A DNA stretch of 64,000 nucleotides. It comes from Dendrophyllia cribrosa (Eukaryota; Cnidaria; Anthozoa; Scleractinia; Dendrophylliidae). The stretch is from contig JAJLRJ010000009.1 of assembly GCA_024195265.1 (NCBI GenBank), positions 1,301,501 to 1,365,500 on the forward strand, read 5' to 3'. Position numbers and translations under genes: made by a program. The notes under the pieces were generated by a model, which searched no databases, was not told the origin of the DNA, and saw only the letters and a program-made list of their open reading frames with translations. Shown here one piece after another: positions 30,181 to 38,622 of the stretch; position 1 is the first letter of the stretch, and each line of letters starts with the position of its first letter.

Positions 30181-30806
30181 TTGAGCCCTCACAAGATGGG
30201 GGCTTTTTAAATATAGAAGGTAGTCACAGTCTTGGTGAAATAGCAGCTAAAAGCGCTTTAAAAGGTTTGTATAATTTAGGTAGAATCGGAGCATCAAAGG
30301 CAATTAAATCTGGTTATGCTAAACAAAAAATAAAAGGAATGGCTGATAAATATTTGGATCAAGCCTTAGATAGTTTAACTTCAGATATTAGTAAGAAACT
30401 AGATCCATTGCATAAAGGTAGTGGGATTGATATTCATAAGGCCATTGGGAAGCTTCCGAAACCAAAAGGCGGTTGGACATTACCCGGCCATAAATATACT
30501 GGCCCATATAATGATTTAAAGAGTCAAGTGAAATATGACCCAACAACTGGCCAAATATTAGAAATATATGACCAACCTACAGGAAGAACTGATGAAATAG
30601 CAATGCAACATGATGTCGATTATTCAGTCTGCAAGGATGATAGGAAATGTAAAAATAAGGCAGACCGAAAAATGGTTCAAGCTTTAGACAACGTACCGTA
30701 TAATGAAAGACAATGGGGGCATTGGTTGGCTAGAAACACGATTGATGTAAAACAAAAACTTGGATTAGGTGTTAAAAGGAAGTCAAAAAACGTAAAAAGG
30801 AGTTGA
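30132..30806 (+). CDS. parvovirus-type phospholipase A2 domain protein
   Basis: The core resembles the VP1-unique PLA2 of parvoviruses: a calcium-loop YTGPYND (about residues 121-127) and the catalytic HDVDYS (H160, D161). PLA2 opens endosomal membranes during entry. The N-terminal 90 residues are an alanine-rich helical region (LGEIAAKSALKGLYNLGRIG) with a junction KGSG-IDIH. The E2 copy starts MAGGFLD; the matching ATG in E1 (30196) is out of frame by one base, so E1 may have lost its start, the only in-frame ATG being at 30132 inside the zinc-ribbon gene. The 3' end overlaps integrase. Confidence 0.75.
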   Translation: MWYNKNQIYKTKTGKLIEPSQDGGFLNIEGSHSLGEIAAKSALKGLYNLGRIGASKAIKSGYAKQKIKGMADKYLDQALDSLTSDISKKLDPLHKGSGIDIHKAIGKLPKPKGGWTLPGHKYTGPYNDLKSQVKYDPTTGQILEIYDQPTGRTDEIAMQHDVDYSVCKDDRKCKNKADRKMVQALDNVPYNERQWGHWLARNTIDVKQKLGLGVKRKSKNVKRS

Positions 30807-30854
30807 GTAATGATTGGGCTGAACTCCTTGCAAATGAACTACATAAACCAATCA
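30785..30854 (+). promoter_or_regulatory. programmed -1 frameshift signal, PLA2 to integrase (E1)
   Basis: Slippery heptamer A AAA AAC at 30785-30791 in the PLA2 frame; 5-nt spacer; stem 1 AAGGAGTT (30797-30804) with AACTCCTT (30822-30829); stem 2 TGATTGG (30811-30817) with CCAATCA (30848-30854), giving an H-type pseudoknot. The zero-frame TGA is at 30804-30806. A -1 slip on the heptamer enters the integrase frame directly. E2 keeps heptamer, 12-nt distance to TGA and pseudoknot topology with a different stem 1. Confidence 0.75.
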
Positions 30855-31744
30855 AACGGAAATTTCAAAAGAGACGTGTTATTGTTAATGGAATAGATGA
30901 TATTTGGAGCGCTGACCTTGTAGAAATGCAGAAGTTTTCAAAATGGAATAAAGGATATAGATATTTGTTAAACATCATTGATGTGTTTTCGAAATTTGCT
31001 TGGAGCATTCCTATTAAAAATAAAACAGGTAATACAATTACTGAATCATTTGATGATGTTATTAAAAAATCCAAACGGAAACCTAAATTTATTTGGGTAG
31101 ACCAAGGGTCTGAATTCTATAAAACTTTCAAAGACTGGCTAAAGAAAAATAATGTTGAGATGTATTCTACTTTCAATGAAGGTAAAGCTGTTATTATTGA
31201 GAGATTTAACAGAACATTAAAATCTAAAATGTGGAAACAATTTACAGCTCAAAATACAACACAATATTTAGACATGTTACCAAAACTATTAAAACAGTAC
31301 AACAACACTAAACATTCAAGCATTAAAATGACTCCTATTGAAGCTAGTAAAAAGAAGAATGAAGGAACTGTTTATTTCAATCTATATGATACGGAACTAT
31401 TATCATATAAACCAAAATTTAAAGTTGGTGATAAGGTTAGAATTTCAAAGTATAAACGGAATGTGTTCGACAAGGGTTATACACCAAACTGGACTGAAGA
31501 AGTGTTTACAGTCGATAAGATACAATACACTAATCCTATAACTTACAAATTAAAAGATCTCAATGATGAATCAATAGAAGGATCTTTCTATCAACAGGAG
31601 TTATTGAAAGCTAAACAAGATGTTTTTCGTATAGATAAGGTTATCAAAAGAGACTATAAGAAAAAACAAGCTTTGGTGAAGTGGAAAGGATATAGTGATG
31701 ATTTTAACAGCTGGATACCGCTAAAAGATGTAAAAAATATATAA
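30803..31744 (+). CDS. retroviral-type integrase with C-terminal chromodomain
   Basis: 313 residues counted from a TTG codon. Catalytic triad D38 (WSADLVEM), D100 (WVDQGSEFY) and E133 (AVIIERFN). The C-terminus is a chromodomain (RIDKVIKRDYKKKQALVKWKGY...SWIPL) that would steer insertion toward histone marks. It makes the 6-bp target duplications seen at both elements. No ATG exists before D38 in either element, and the frame is -1 relative to the PLA2 gene, so a PLA2-integrase fusion by frameshifting is likely. One residue is missing after SEFY compared with E2. Nearly identical to E2 at the DNA level over most of its length. Confidence 0.9.
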   Translation: MSNDWAELLANELHKPIKRKFQKRRVIVNGIDDIWSADLVEMQKFSKWNKGYRYLLNIIDVFSKFAWSIPIKNKTGNTITESFDDVIKKSKRKPKFIWVDQGSEFYKTFKDWLKKNNVEMYSTFNEGKAVIIERFNRTLKSKMWKQFTAQNTTQYLDMLPKLLKQYNNTKHSSIKMTPIEASKKKNEGTVYFNLYDTELLSYKPKFKVGDKVRISKYKRNVFDKGYTPNWTEEVFTVDKIQYTNPITYKLKDLNDESIEGSFYQQELLKAKQDVFRIDKVIKRDYKKKQALVKWKGYSDDFNSWIPLKDVKNI

Positions 31745-31758
31745 TGTTTATATATATC

Positions 31759-32145
31759 ATGAGCGGCATTGAGAAATATATCAAAAAAATAAATTTTCAA
31801 ATTCAGGAATGTGAAGATGAAATAGACAATCTTCATGATAAAATATATGATAATGAGCGTAGATTGGATCTGTTACAATATAAAAAGAAATTATTGAAAC
31901 TTTATCATAAAAAAATACATGAAATTGATGAAGATATAACATTGAAAGAGTTATTGAATATTATCTGCAATGAGATAGAAAACAATAGATACGATGATGA
32001 ATGTAATGTGTTGAAACAAACCAAAGTTGATAATATTAAATATCTCAAACAAGAAAATAGTATATCTAGCACAACAAAAACAAGCAGCAACGCGGATTTG
32101 GAAAGATGTAGAAATATTCATCTGATCCAGGGCACATGGGTTTAA
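31759..32145 (+). CDS. coiled-coil protein of unknown function
   Basis: 128 residues from MSGIEKY at 31759, 14 bp after the integrase stop. Residues 1-75 show heptad spacing (IQECEDEIDNLHDKIYDNERRL), followed by an acidic helix. The DNA is about 98% identical to the E2 copy until the last 25 codons, where the two C-termini differ completely. No enzymatic motif. Possibly a cofactor of integrase, given the constant linkage (inference). Confidence 0.6.
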   Translation: MSGIEKYIKKINFQIQECEDEIDNLHDKIYDNERRLDLLQYKKKLLKLYHKKIHEIDEDITLKELLNIICNEIENNRYDDECNVLKQTKVDNIKYLKQENSISSTTKTSSNADLERCRNIHLIQGTWV

Positions 32146-32205
32146 AAAATACAATCAGTAACATTAGAACACTAATCAGGGATTTAAAGGGATATACAAA
32201 ATTGT

Positions 32206-32313
32206 TTTAAAGAGATGTTACTATTTACAAGTATCCCAGAAATTTCTGAGATATTTATATCTTTGCATTCGCTATTCATTGGTAGCCAAAAATATTAATG
32301 TTTCTGGCTATTA
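32206..32313. other. near-identical noncoding block between coiled-coil and AT-hook genes
   Basis: 108 nt with a single difference from E2 (42668-42775). It contains CAGAAATTTCTG (palindrome) and a TAGCCA...TGGCTA hairpin around AAAATATTAATGTTTC. The adjoining coiled-coil gene is almost equally identical, so recent exchange explains it as well as function does. Confidence 0.6.
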
Positions 32314-32365
32314 CGCAATAATGCAAAATATATAATTCTTGACCAATATTATCCGCACTATTATG

Positions 32366-32403
32366 AAACTATTTAAAATAATATCTATAGTATAGTATTA
32401 TAT
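32366..32403 (+). promoter_or_regulatory. promoter of the E1 AT-hook gene
   Basis: AAACTATTTAAAA (32366-32378), then ATCTATAG (TCTA at 32384-32387), then TATTATAT and the ATG. The same two boxes precede the polymerase gene, suggesting a shared early or replication-class promoter. Confidence 0.5.
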
Positions 32404-32664
32404 ATGGAAAATCAAAATGTTAAGAGAGGTCGCGGTAGACCAAAAGTTTTCACAACAGAAGAACTAAAAAAACATAAAACCTTATGTATGTTAAATAAAG
32501 AGTGGTATTGTAATGTTTGTAAAAATGATAAAAATTATACACTTGCAGGGAAATGGTGTCACTTGAAAACAAAAAAGCATATGAAGAATGTAAATGTCAA
32601 CAATATAATGCAACGAATCATCAACATAACACAAAAAAATAATCCAAATTACACACAAAATTAA
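32404..32664 (+). CDS. AT-hook and C2H2 zinc-finger protein
   Basis: 86 residues: an AT-hook core GRGRPK at 9-14 and a single finger C-x2-C-x15-H-x6-H (CNVC...WCHLKTKKH) at about 37-60. Small DNA-binding protein, perhaps regulating transcription or replication of the element (inference). The E2 copy (42347-42607) keeps GPGRPR and all four zinc ligands at about 70% identity, so the protein is constrained. Confidence 0.7.
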   Translation: MENQNVKRGRGRPKVFTTEELKKHKTLCMLNKEWYCNVCKNDKNYTLAGKWCHLKTKKHMKNVNVNNIMQRIINITQKNNPNYTQN

Positions 32665-32742
32665 TTCTTTTCATAGTTATAGTTCGAAGGATCCATGATT
32701 GGATTATTTGAATTCTCGACTATATTTAAACGCACATTTGTA

Positions 32743-32780
32743 AAACTATTTAAAAGATTATCTATAGAATTATTATATAT
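32743..32780 (+). promoter_or_regulatory. promoter of the E1 polymerase gene
   Basis: AAACTATTTAAAA (32743-32755), TTATCTATAG (TCTA at 32761-32764) and an AT-only leader ending at the ATG at 32781. Matches the promoter of the AT-hook gene box for box. Confidence 0.5.
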
Positions 32781-35700
32781 ATGAAATCAGAAAAAACTAA
32801 CCTTATAGATATGAATAAGAGTGATCTTAAGAAACTTAGTAAATCAGAACTCATCAAATTGCTTTTAAAGCAACAGAATAAAAAGCCTAAAATTATCGTG
32901 GTAGATGACGAAAAACAACGTAGGAGACCAGTTCCTACACCGAGAAAATCTGTTAGGGATATGGTAAAAAACTATGAAGATAATATCATTTTACCACCAG
33001 TGCCAGCACCTAGAACTATTAAACCAGTGCCAGCACCTAGAACTATTAAACCAGTGCCAGCATCTAGAACTTACAAACCAGTGCCAGCACCTAGAACTAA
33101 GATAGAGCAGACAGACAAAGCTCTTAAAGGCTATACAAAGTCTTATGAAATTGACATAAAAAACAACAAAGACCCACTAATGCAACTACAAAACACAAGA
33201 AAGGCTGTTGCATACCATATGATCAGTGTATTAACATCAATGAAAGGATTAAAATTCGTTGAAACGCTTAAGGTAACATTTACAAAAATATCAAATGGAG
33301 AAAGTGTATAAAACTGCCTATTTCAACAGTCTAGTTCAAACAATCATAAACAATCTAGAGATCACTGAATCACTACAAGTGTCAAAGCAAGACATATTAA
33401 ATAAAATTGCAGTTTGGATTTCAGAGGGATCTGGTTGGACTGTTGAATCTGTTGACAATCATTATCTTAATGTTGTAAGATATCAACCAATGAGAGGCTC
33501 TTCATATATTAAACTACCACAAGAACTAAGAAATAGTGCCAAAGGTTTGATCAACATGAAAAACGAAGACAATCAGTGTTTTAGATGGTGTCACATTAGA
33601 CATTTGAATCCTCAAGAAAAATACCCACAGAGAATTAAAAAATGTGATAAAGAATTTATTGAAAAATTGAATTACTCAGGAATTGAATTTCCAGTCAATC
33701 AAAAACAGTATAATAAAATTGAGAAACAGAATAATATCAATATCATTGTATTTGGATATGAAGAAAAACAACCATTTCCTATTTACATATCCCAAGAAAA
33801 ATTTGAAGATCAAATGCATTTATTATTGATAACAGAAGGCGAAAACAAACATTATGTATTAATAAAAGACTTCAATAAATTTATGTACAATCAAACAAAA
33901 CATGAACATAGAAAGCATTTTTGTATGTATTGTTTACAATGTTTCAGTAGTGAAAGAGTATTATTAAATCATAAAGAAAATTGCATTATCATAAATGGAA
34001 AACAAGCCATAAAAATGCCGTCAAAGGATAATAACATATTGAAATTCAACAACTTTCATAAGCAGTTGCCTGTACCATTTGTCGTCTATGCAGATTTTGA
34101 AGCTATTGTAGAAAAAATGGAAGGATGCAGACCAAACAATGACAAATCCTATACTGAATCGTATCAAAAACATACTGATTGCGGATATGGTTATAAGGTT
34201 GTATGCTGTTATGATGATAAATACACCAAACCTGTACAAGTGTATAGAGGTGAAAATTCAGTTTATAAATTTATGGAAGCTATGCTTGAAGAAGTCAAAT
34301 ATTGTCGTAAGATGAATAAAAAATATTTTAACAAACCATTAAAAATGACAAAAAAGGATGAAGAAGAATTCCAAAAAGCTGATAAATGCCATATATGCGA
34401 TAAAAAGTATACAGAGAAAGATATTCGAGTTCGAGATCATTGTCATATAACTGGCAAGTATAGAGGAATAGCGCACCAAGATTGTAATCTGAAACTTAGA
34501 GTAAATCCAGCAGAGATAAAAATTCCTGTTATATTCCATAATCTAAGAGGTTATGATAGTCATTTTATAATGCAAGAGATTGGTGAAATTGTTAAGAAGC
34601 ATACATATACAAATAAGAAAGGTGAAAAGTGTCAAATGAATATCAATGCCATACCTAACAACATGGAGAAGTATATGGCTTTCATGTTGGGTAATCATCT
34701 TACCTTTATTGATAGTTTCCAATTTATGAGCTCAAGTTTGGAAAAACTAGTGAGCAATCTACCAAAAGAAGCATTAAAATATACCTCTCAAAAATTCAAA
34801 GATAAAAAGCTTGATTTGATGTCAAAGAAAGGCATCTATCCATACGACTTCATGGACAATTTTGACAAATTCAATGAAAAACTACCAACAAAAGAAGAAT
34901 TTTACAGCATATTGCATAATGAACACATATCAGATGAAGACTATAAACATGCTCAAAATGTGTGGAAAACCTTCAATCTTCAAAATATGGGTGAATACCA
35001 TAACTTATATCTTAAATCTGACATCCTTCTGTTAGCAGATGTATTTGAAAACTTTCGAAAGACCTGTTTAAAATACTATAAATTAGACCCTTGTCATTAT
35101 TTCACATCTCCCGGTTTGTCGTGGGATGCTATGCTAAAAATGACTGATATCAAATTGGAACTAATGACTGACATTGATATGTATCAATTCATTGAAAAGG
35201 GTATGAGAGGTGGTATTTCTTATATAGCTAATCGATATGGAAAAGCAAACAATAAATACATGAAAACATATGATGAGAAGGCGCCCTCAAAGTATATTAT
35301 ATATCTTGATGCTAACAATCTGTATGGTTGGGCAATGAGTCAATACCTTCCAACCGGCGGTTTCAAATGGATGACAGATAAACAGATTAACAACATAGAT
35401 TTAGCTAAATATAATGAAAACAGCGAAAAAGGTTTAATATTAGAAGTTGATTTAGAATACCCCAAAGAGTTGCATAACCTACATAACGACTACCCATTAG
35501 CTGCTGAGAGGGTGTGTGTAAATAAAGGTATGTTGTCTGGGTATTGTAAAAAAATAGCTACCAAATATAATATATCAACAGGTCTAGTGCAAAAACTAAT
35601 TCCAACTTTAAGAAACAAAGATAAATATGTTCTACACTATAGAAACCTTCAATTATATACAGATCTTGGATTAAAAGTCATTAAAGTTCATCGAGTATTA

Positions 35701-36573
35701 GAATTTAATCAGTCACCTTGGCTTAAACAGTATATAGACTTCAACACCAACAAACGAAAAAATACCAAAAATTCTTTTGAGAAAGATTTCTTCAAACTTA
35801 TGAATAATTCAGTATTTGGAAAAACAATGGAAAATATCAGAAAGAGAGTAGATGTTAGATTAGTTACTGATGAGAAAAAACTATTAAAAATGGCTGCTAA
35901 ACCTACTTATGTAAGCAGTAAGATATTCAATGAAAATCTTGTAGCCGTTCATAAGATCAAAGAAACACTAACCCTAAACAGGCCGGCATATGTGGGTATG
36001 TGTATTCTTGATCTTAGTAAGGTTTTGATGTATGACTTCCATTATAACTATATCAAAAAGAAATATGGAGACAAAGCTAGACTACTATTCACAGACACTG
36101 ACAGTCTCACATACGAAATTGAAGCTAAGGATGTGTATCAAGATTTTTGGAATGATAAAGATAAATTTGATAATGGCGATTACCCAGAAGATTCTCCATA
36201 TTTTGATAAGACAAATAAAAAAGTAATTGGTAAATTCAAAGATGAAGCTGCAAGTATACCAATAACTGAATTCATCGGTCTACGATCTAAAATGTATAGT
36301 TACATGAAAGACAACCAAAAAGGAGGAAAGACTGCCAAGGGAATCAAAAAGAATATTATCAAAAATAATATCAAGCATCAAGATTATAAAGAAACGTTAT
36401 TAGGAAATAAACAGATGCATCACACTATGAAAACAATAAGAAGTCAAAACCATCAATTAGGAAGTTATGAAATCAATAAAGTATCACTCAGCTGTTTCGA
36501 TGACAAAAGATATATACTGGAAGATGGTATAAATTCATATGCTTATGGACATTATAAAATGAAAAAGAATTAA
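32781..36573 (+). pseudogene. protein-primed DNA polymerase B, one frameshift
   Basis: Two frames, 32781-33311 and 33295-36573, are continuous in E2. At about 33303 E1 lacks two bases present in E2, which puts a stop at the end of the N-terminal part. That part has four copies of a PVPAPRT-type repeat. The rest contains a C2H2 finger (CMYCLQCF...HKENC), exonuclease motifs YADFEA, NLRGYDSHF and YLKSD, an endonuclease VII-like zinc insert (CHIC...DHCHITGKYRG) and polymerase motifs A (YLDANNLYGWAMS), B (MNNSVFGKTM) and C (FTDTDSLTY). It is the replicative polymerase using a terminal protein primer. The catalytic region itself is open. Confidence 0.9.
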
Positions 36574-36613
36574 ATCAAAAAATAACTTTCCTTAATTCAA
36601 TCCTGTGTAGACT

Positions 36614-36855
36614 TCCTGTGTTTCCGAGAATTGTGTCACGCAAAGGATTCTATTATGTGGAATCACGCAATGAAATAAACGCACTTTGTTTTTTTAACAT
36701 ATAGTTTCATTTGATTTTTCTATATTTTTTAATCTGATTTTTCCATGTGATTATTCCATGTGATTGTGCCATCAGATGGGAAGTAGTTATAGAGTTGGCT
36801 TGGTATCAGATCAGTTTTGCAAAACTGATCTGGTACCGCCAACTCTATAACTACT
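36614..36855. repeat. E1 right terminal inverted repeat
   Basis: Inverted copy of 19063-19277, including an identical 74-nt palindrome (36782-36855) and about 27 bp that the left copy has lost between GCGTGA repeats. It begins 41 bp after the polymerase stop codon. Confidence 0.9.
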
Positions 36856-36967
36856 GGCCTAGCTACAGCTTCTTATACTAGTGCATACTCACCTTGCCTC
36901 GATTTTCAACATCACCACCGCACTGCATGCTGGGAAATAAACAGATTTTTCGACAGCGTCCATTCTG

Positions 36968-37375
36968 CCCGGGGGGGGAGTACTCCCTATAATGGGCTAT
37001 ACGGGGATGCTCCGCCCGAAAGGGGTACCTTTTTTAGGCTGGAGGTATATGAAAGGGTCGGGATTTCACGAGTTGAAGTATGTGAAAGGGTAGGGATTTC
37101 ACGAAGGATAGGAAATGGTTGCGAAAACACGAGTTGAAGCATAAAAAAGGTAGGGAAAACTGCAATTTAAGTATTATAAAAAAAGTCTTTCAAAATATAT
37201 CAAACAGACGCACGCAAAGGCTTTATCAAAGGGGTACCATTTTCAACAAAAGGTATATGAAAGGGGTACCTTTTCTGTCAAAAACAGTATATGAAAGGGT
37301 AAGGGTTTGGACCTCGGGGCGGAGCATCCCCGTACAAAACTTTGTTGAGTACCCCCCCCTCCCCTCCCCCCCGGG
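36968..37375. repeat. fold-back element between E1 and E2
   Basis: GGGGGGGAGTACTC... and ...GAGTACCCCCCCC ends with inner complementary segments ACGGGGATGCTCCGCCC and GGGGCGGAGCATCCCCGT. The interior repeats GTATATGAAAGGGT and GGATTTCACGA. It fills the 895-bp host gap between the two Polintons (36862-37750), where no gene was seen. Confidence 0.8.
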
Positions 37376-37756
37376 CCATTCCGTCCTCCACAATTTTCAT
37401 ATATATACTAAGTCCACAGCCACTCTGACCCACCGCCGAAATTTCGCGCTTGTTGTGTTCTCCTGTGGTCGCAACTTCCAAAATATGCCGTGGTAGGTCG
37501 AGAAATTCATCCAGAGTCGAGTCCCAAAGCTACTTCGTTTCCAGGCGGCCATTTTTCCAGTTCAACGAGCAACGAGCCAAATTCGTAAACGAAGTACAAC
37601 ACCTAACTCGCTTCATTGAGAAGTGGACTCTGAACTACCTCCAAGTTTAATGATGCTCATCAGGCAGCTACTAAAGATGAAAAATGGCTGTGAACTTACC
37701 AAAAATCGTAGATAATTCATATTGGACCCTTTATTGCAAATCAACCAAGCAAAATG

Positions 37757-38143
37757 AGTAGTATAGGAGTTGGGGGTACCGGCGCATTTTGCAAAAATGC
37801 GCTGTTACCAAACCCAACTCCGATACTACTGCCATATAATGGCATCCATATAATGGTTTATATCCAGTGTGCGCTTGTATTTTGATGTCTATGAAATTGC
37901 GCTCGTATTTTTGGAATATATATTGGTTTCCATATATTGGTGTCTATAAAATTGCGCTCGTATTTTGGGAATATATATTGGTTTCCATATATTGGTGTCT
38001 ATAAAATTGCGCTCGTATTTTTGGAATATAGATAATGGCTTCTAACTTTTGGAATATATTTTTGGAATACCTTGACATAGTCTCATTGGATTTAATTAAT
38101 AATTGCATAATGGCCATATGCATAACTGCTGATTCCATCTTCT
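37757..38143. repeat. extra tandem copy of the E2 terminal region
   Basis: 387 bp, nearly identical to 38144-38530, ending abruptly at CATCTTCT inside polymerase-derived sequence and followed at once by a new terminus AGTAGTATAGG. Its terminal palindrome (37757-37830) has core GCGCATTTTGCAAAAATGCGC split as T4/A5, while the inner copy has T5/A4. Inside lie three alternating units with GTGTCTATAAAATTGCGCTC. Confidence 0.9.
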
Positions 38144-38622
38144 AGTAGTATAGGAGTTGGGGGTACCGGCGCATTTTTGCAAAATGCGCTGTTACCAAAC
38201 CCAACTCCGATACCACTGCCATATAATGGCATCCATATAATGGTTTATATCCAGTGTGCGCTTGTATTTTGATGTCTATGAAATTGCGCTCGTATTTTTG
38301 GAATATATATTGGTTTCCATATATTGGTGTCTATAAAATTGCGCTCGTATTTTGGGAATATATATTGGTTTCCATATATTGGTGTCTATAAAATTGCGCT
38401 CGTATTTTTGGAATATAGATAATGGCTTCTAACTTTTGGAATATATTTTTGGAATACCTTGACATAGTCTCATTGGATTTAATTAATAATTGCATAATGG
38501 CCATATGCATAACTGCTGATTCCATCTTCTTGCAGATATCTTTTGTCATCAAAACAACTGAGTGATACTTTATTAATTTCATAACTTCCTAATTGATGTT
38601 TTTGACTTCTGATTGTTTTCAT
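38144..38622. repeat. E2 left terminal inverted repeat (inner copy)
   Basis: Starts with the 74-nt palindrome (38144-38217) and extends into the polymerase gene to about codon 47 from its end. The inverted partner is 55018-55495. One end substitution, CCACT for CTACT, slightly weakens the palindrome. Confidence 0.9.

Larger units (their letters stand above)
19063..36855. mobile_element. Polinton/Maverick element E1 (17.8 kb)
   Basis: Bounded by inverted ends and by an exact 6-bp target duplication GGCCTA (19057-19062 and 36856-36861), the size made by Polinton integrases. It encodes the full Polinton set: protein-primed polymerase B, retroviral-type integrase, packaging ATPase, adenain-like protease, double-jelly-roll capsid and penton-like minor capsid, plus a fibre, a PLA2 and a VLTF3-like factor. 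Base composition is more AT-rich than the flanking gypsy element. Capsid and polymerase genes are broken, so it is an inactive or non-autonomous copy. Confidence 0.95.

Noticed and set aside
37757..38143. A solo terminus left by a third Polinton
   Set aside because: The AAAATG duplication pairs 37751-37756 with 55496-55501, so the extra end belongs to the same insertion as E2.
37944..38582. Open frames of 64 and 83 codons on the minus strand beginning MESAVMHMAIMQ or similar, and the plus-strand partner at 55057
   Set aside because: They are an out-of-frame reading of the polymerase C-terminus and the AT-rich terminal repeat, present at every end copy; no independent support.
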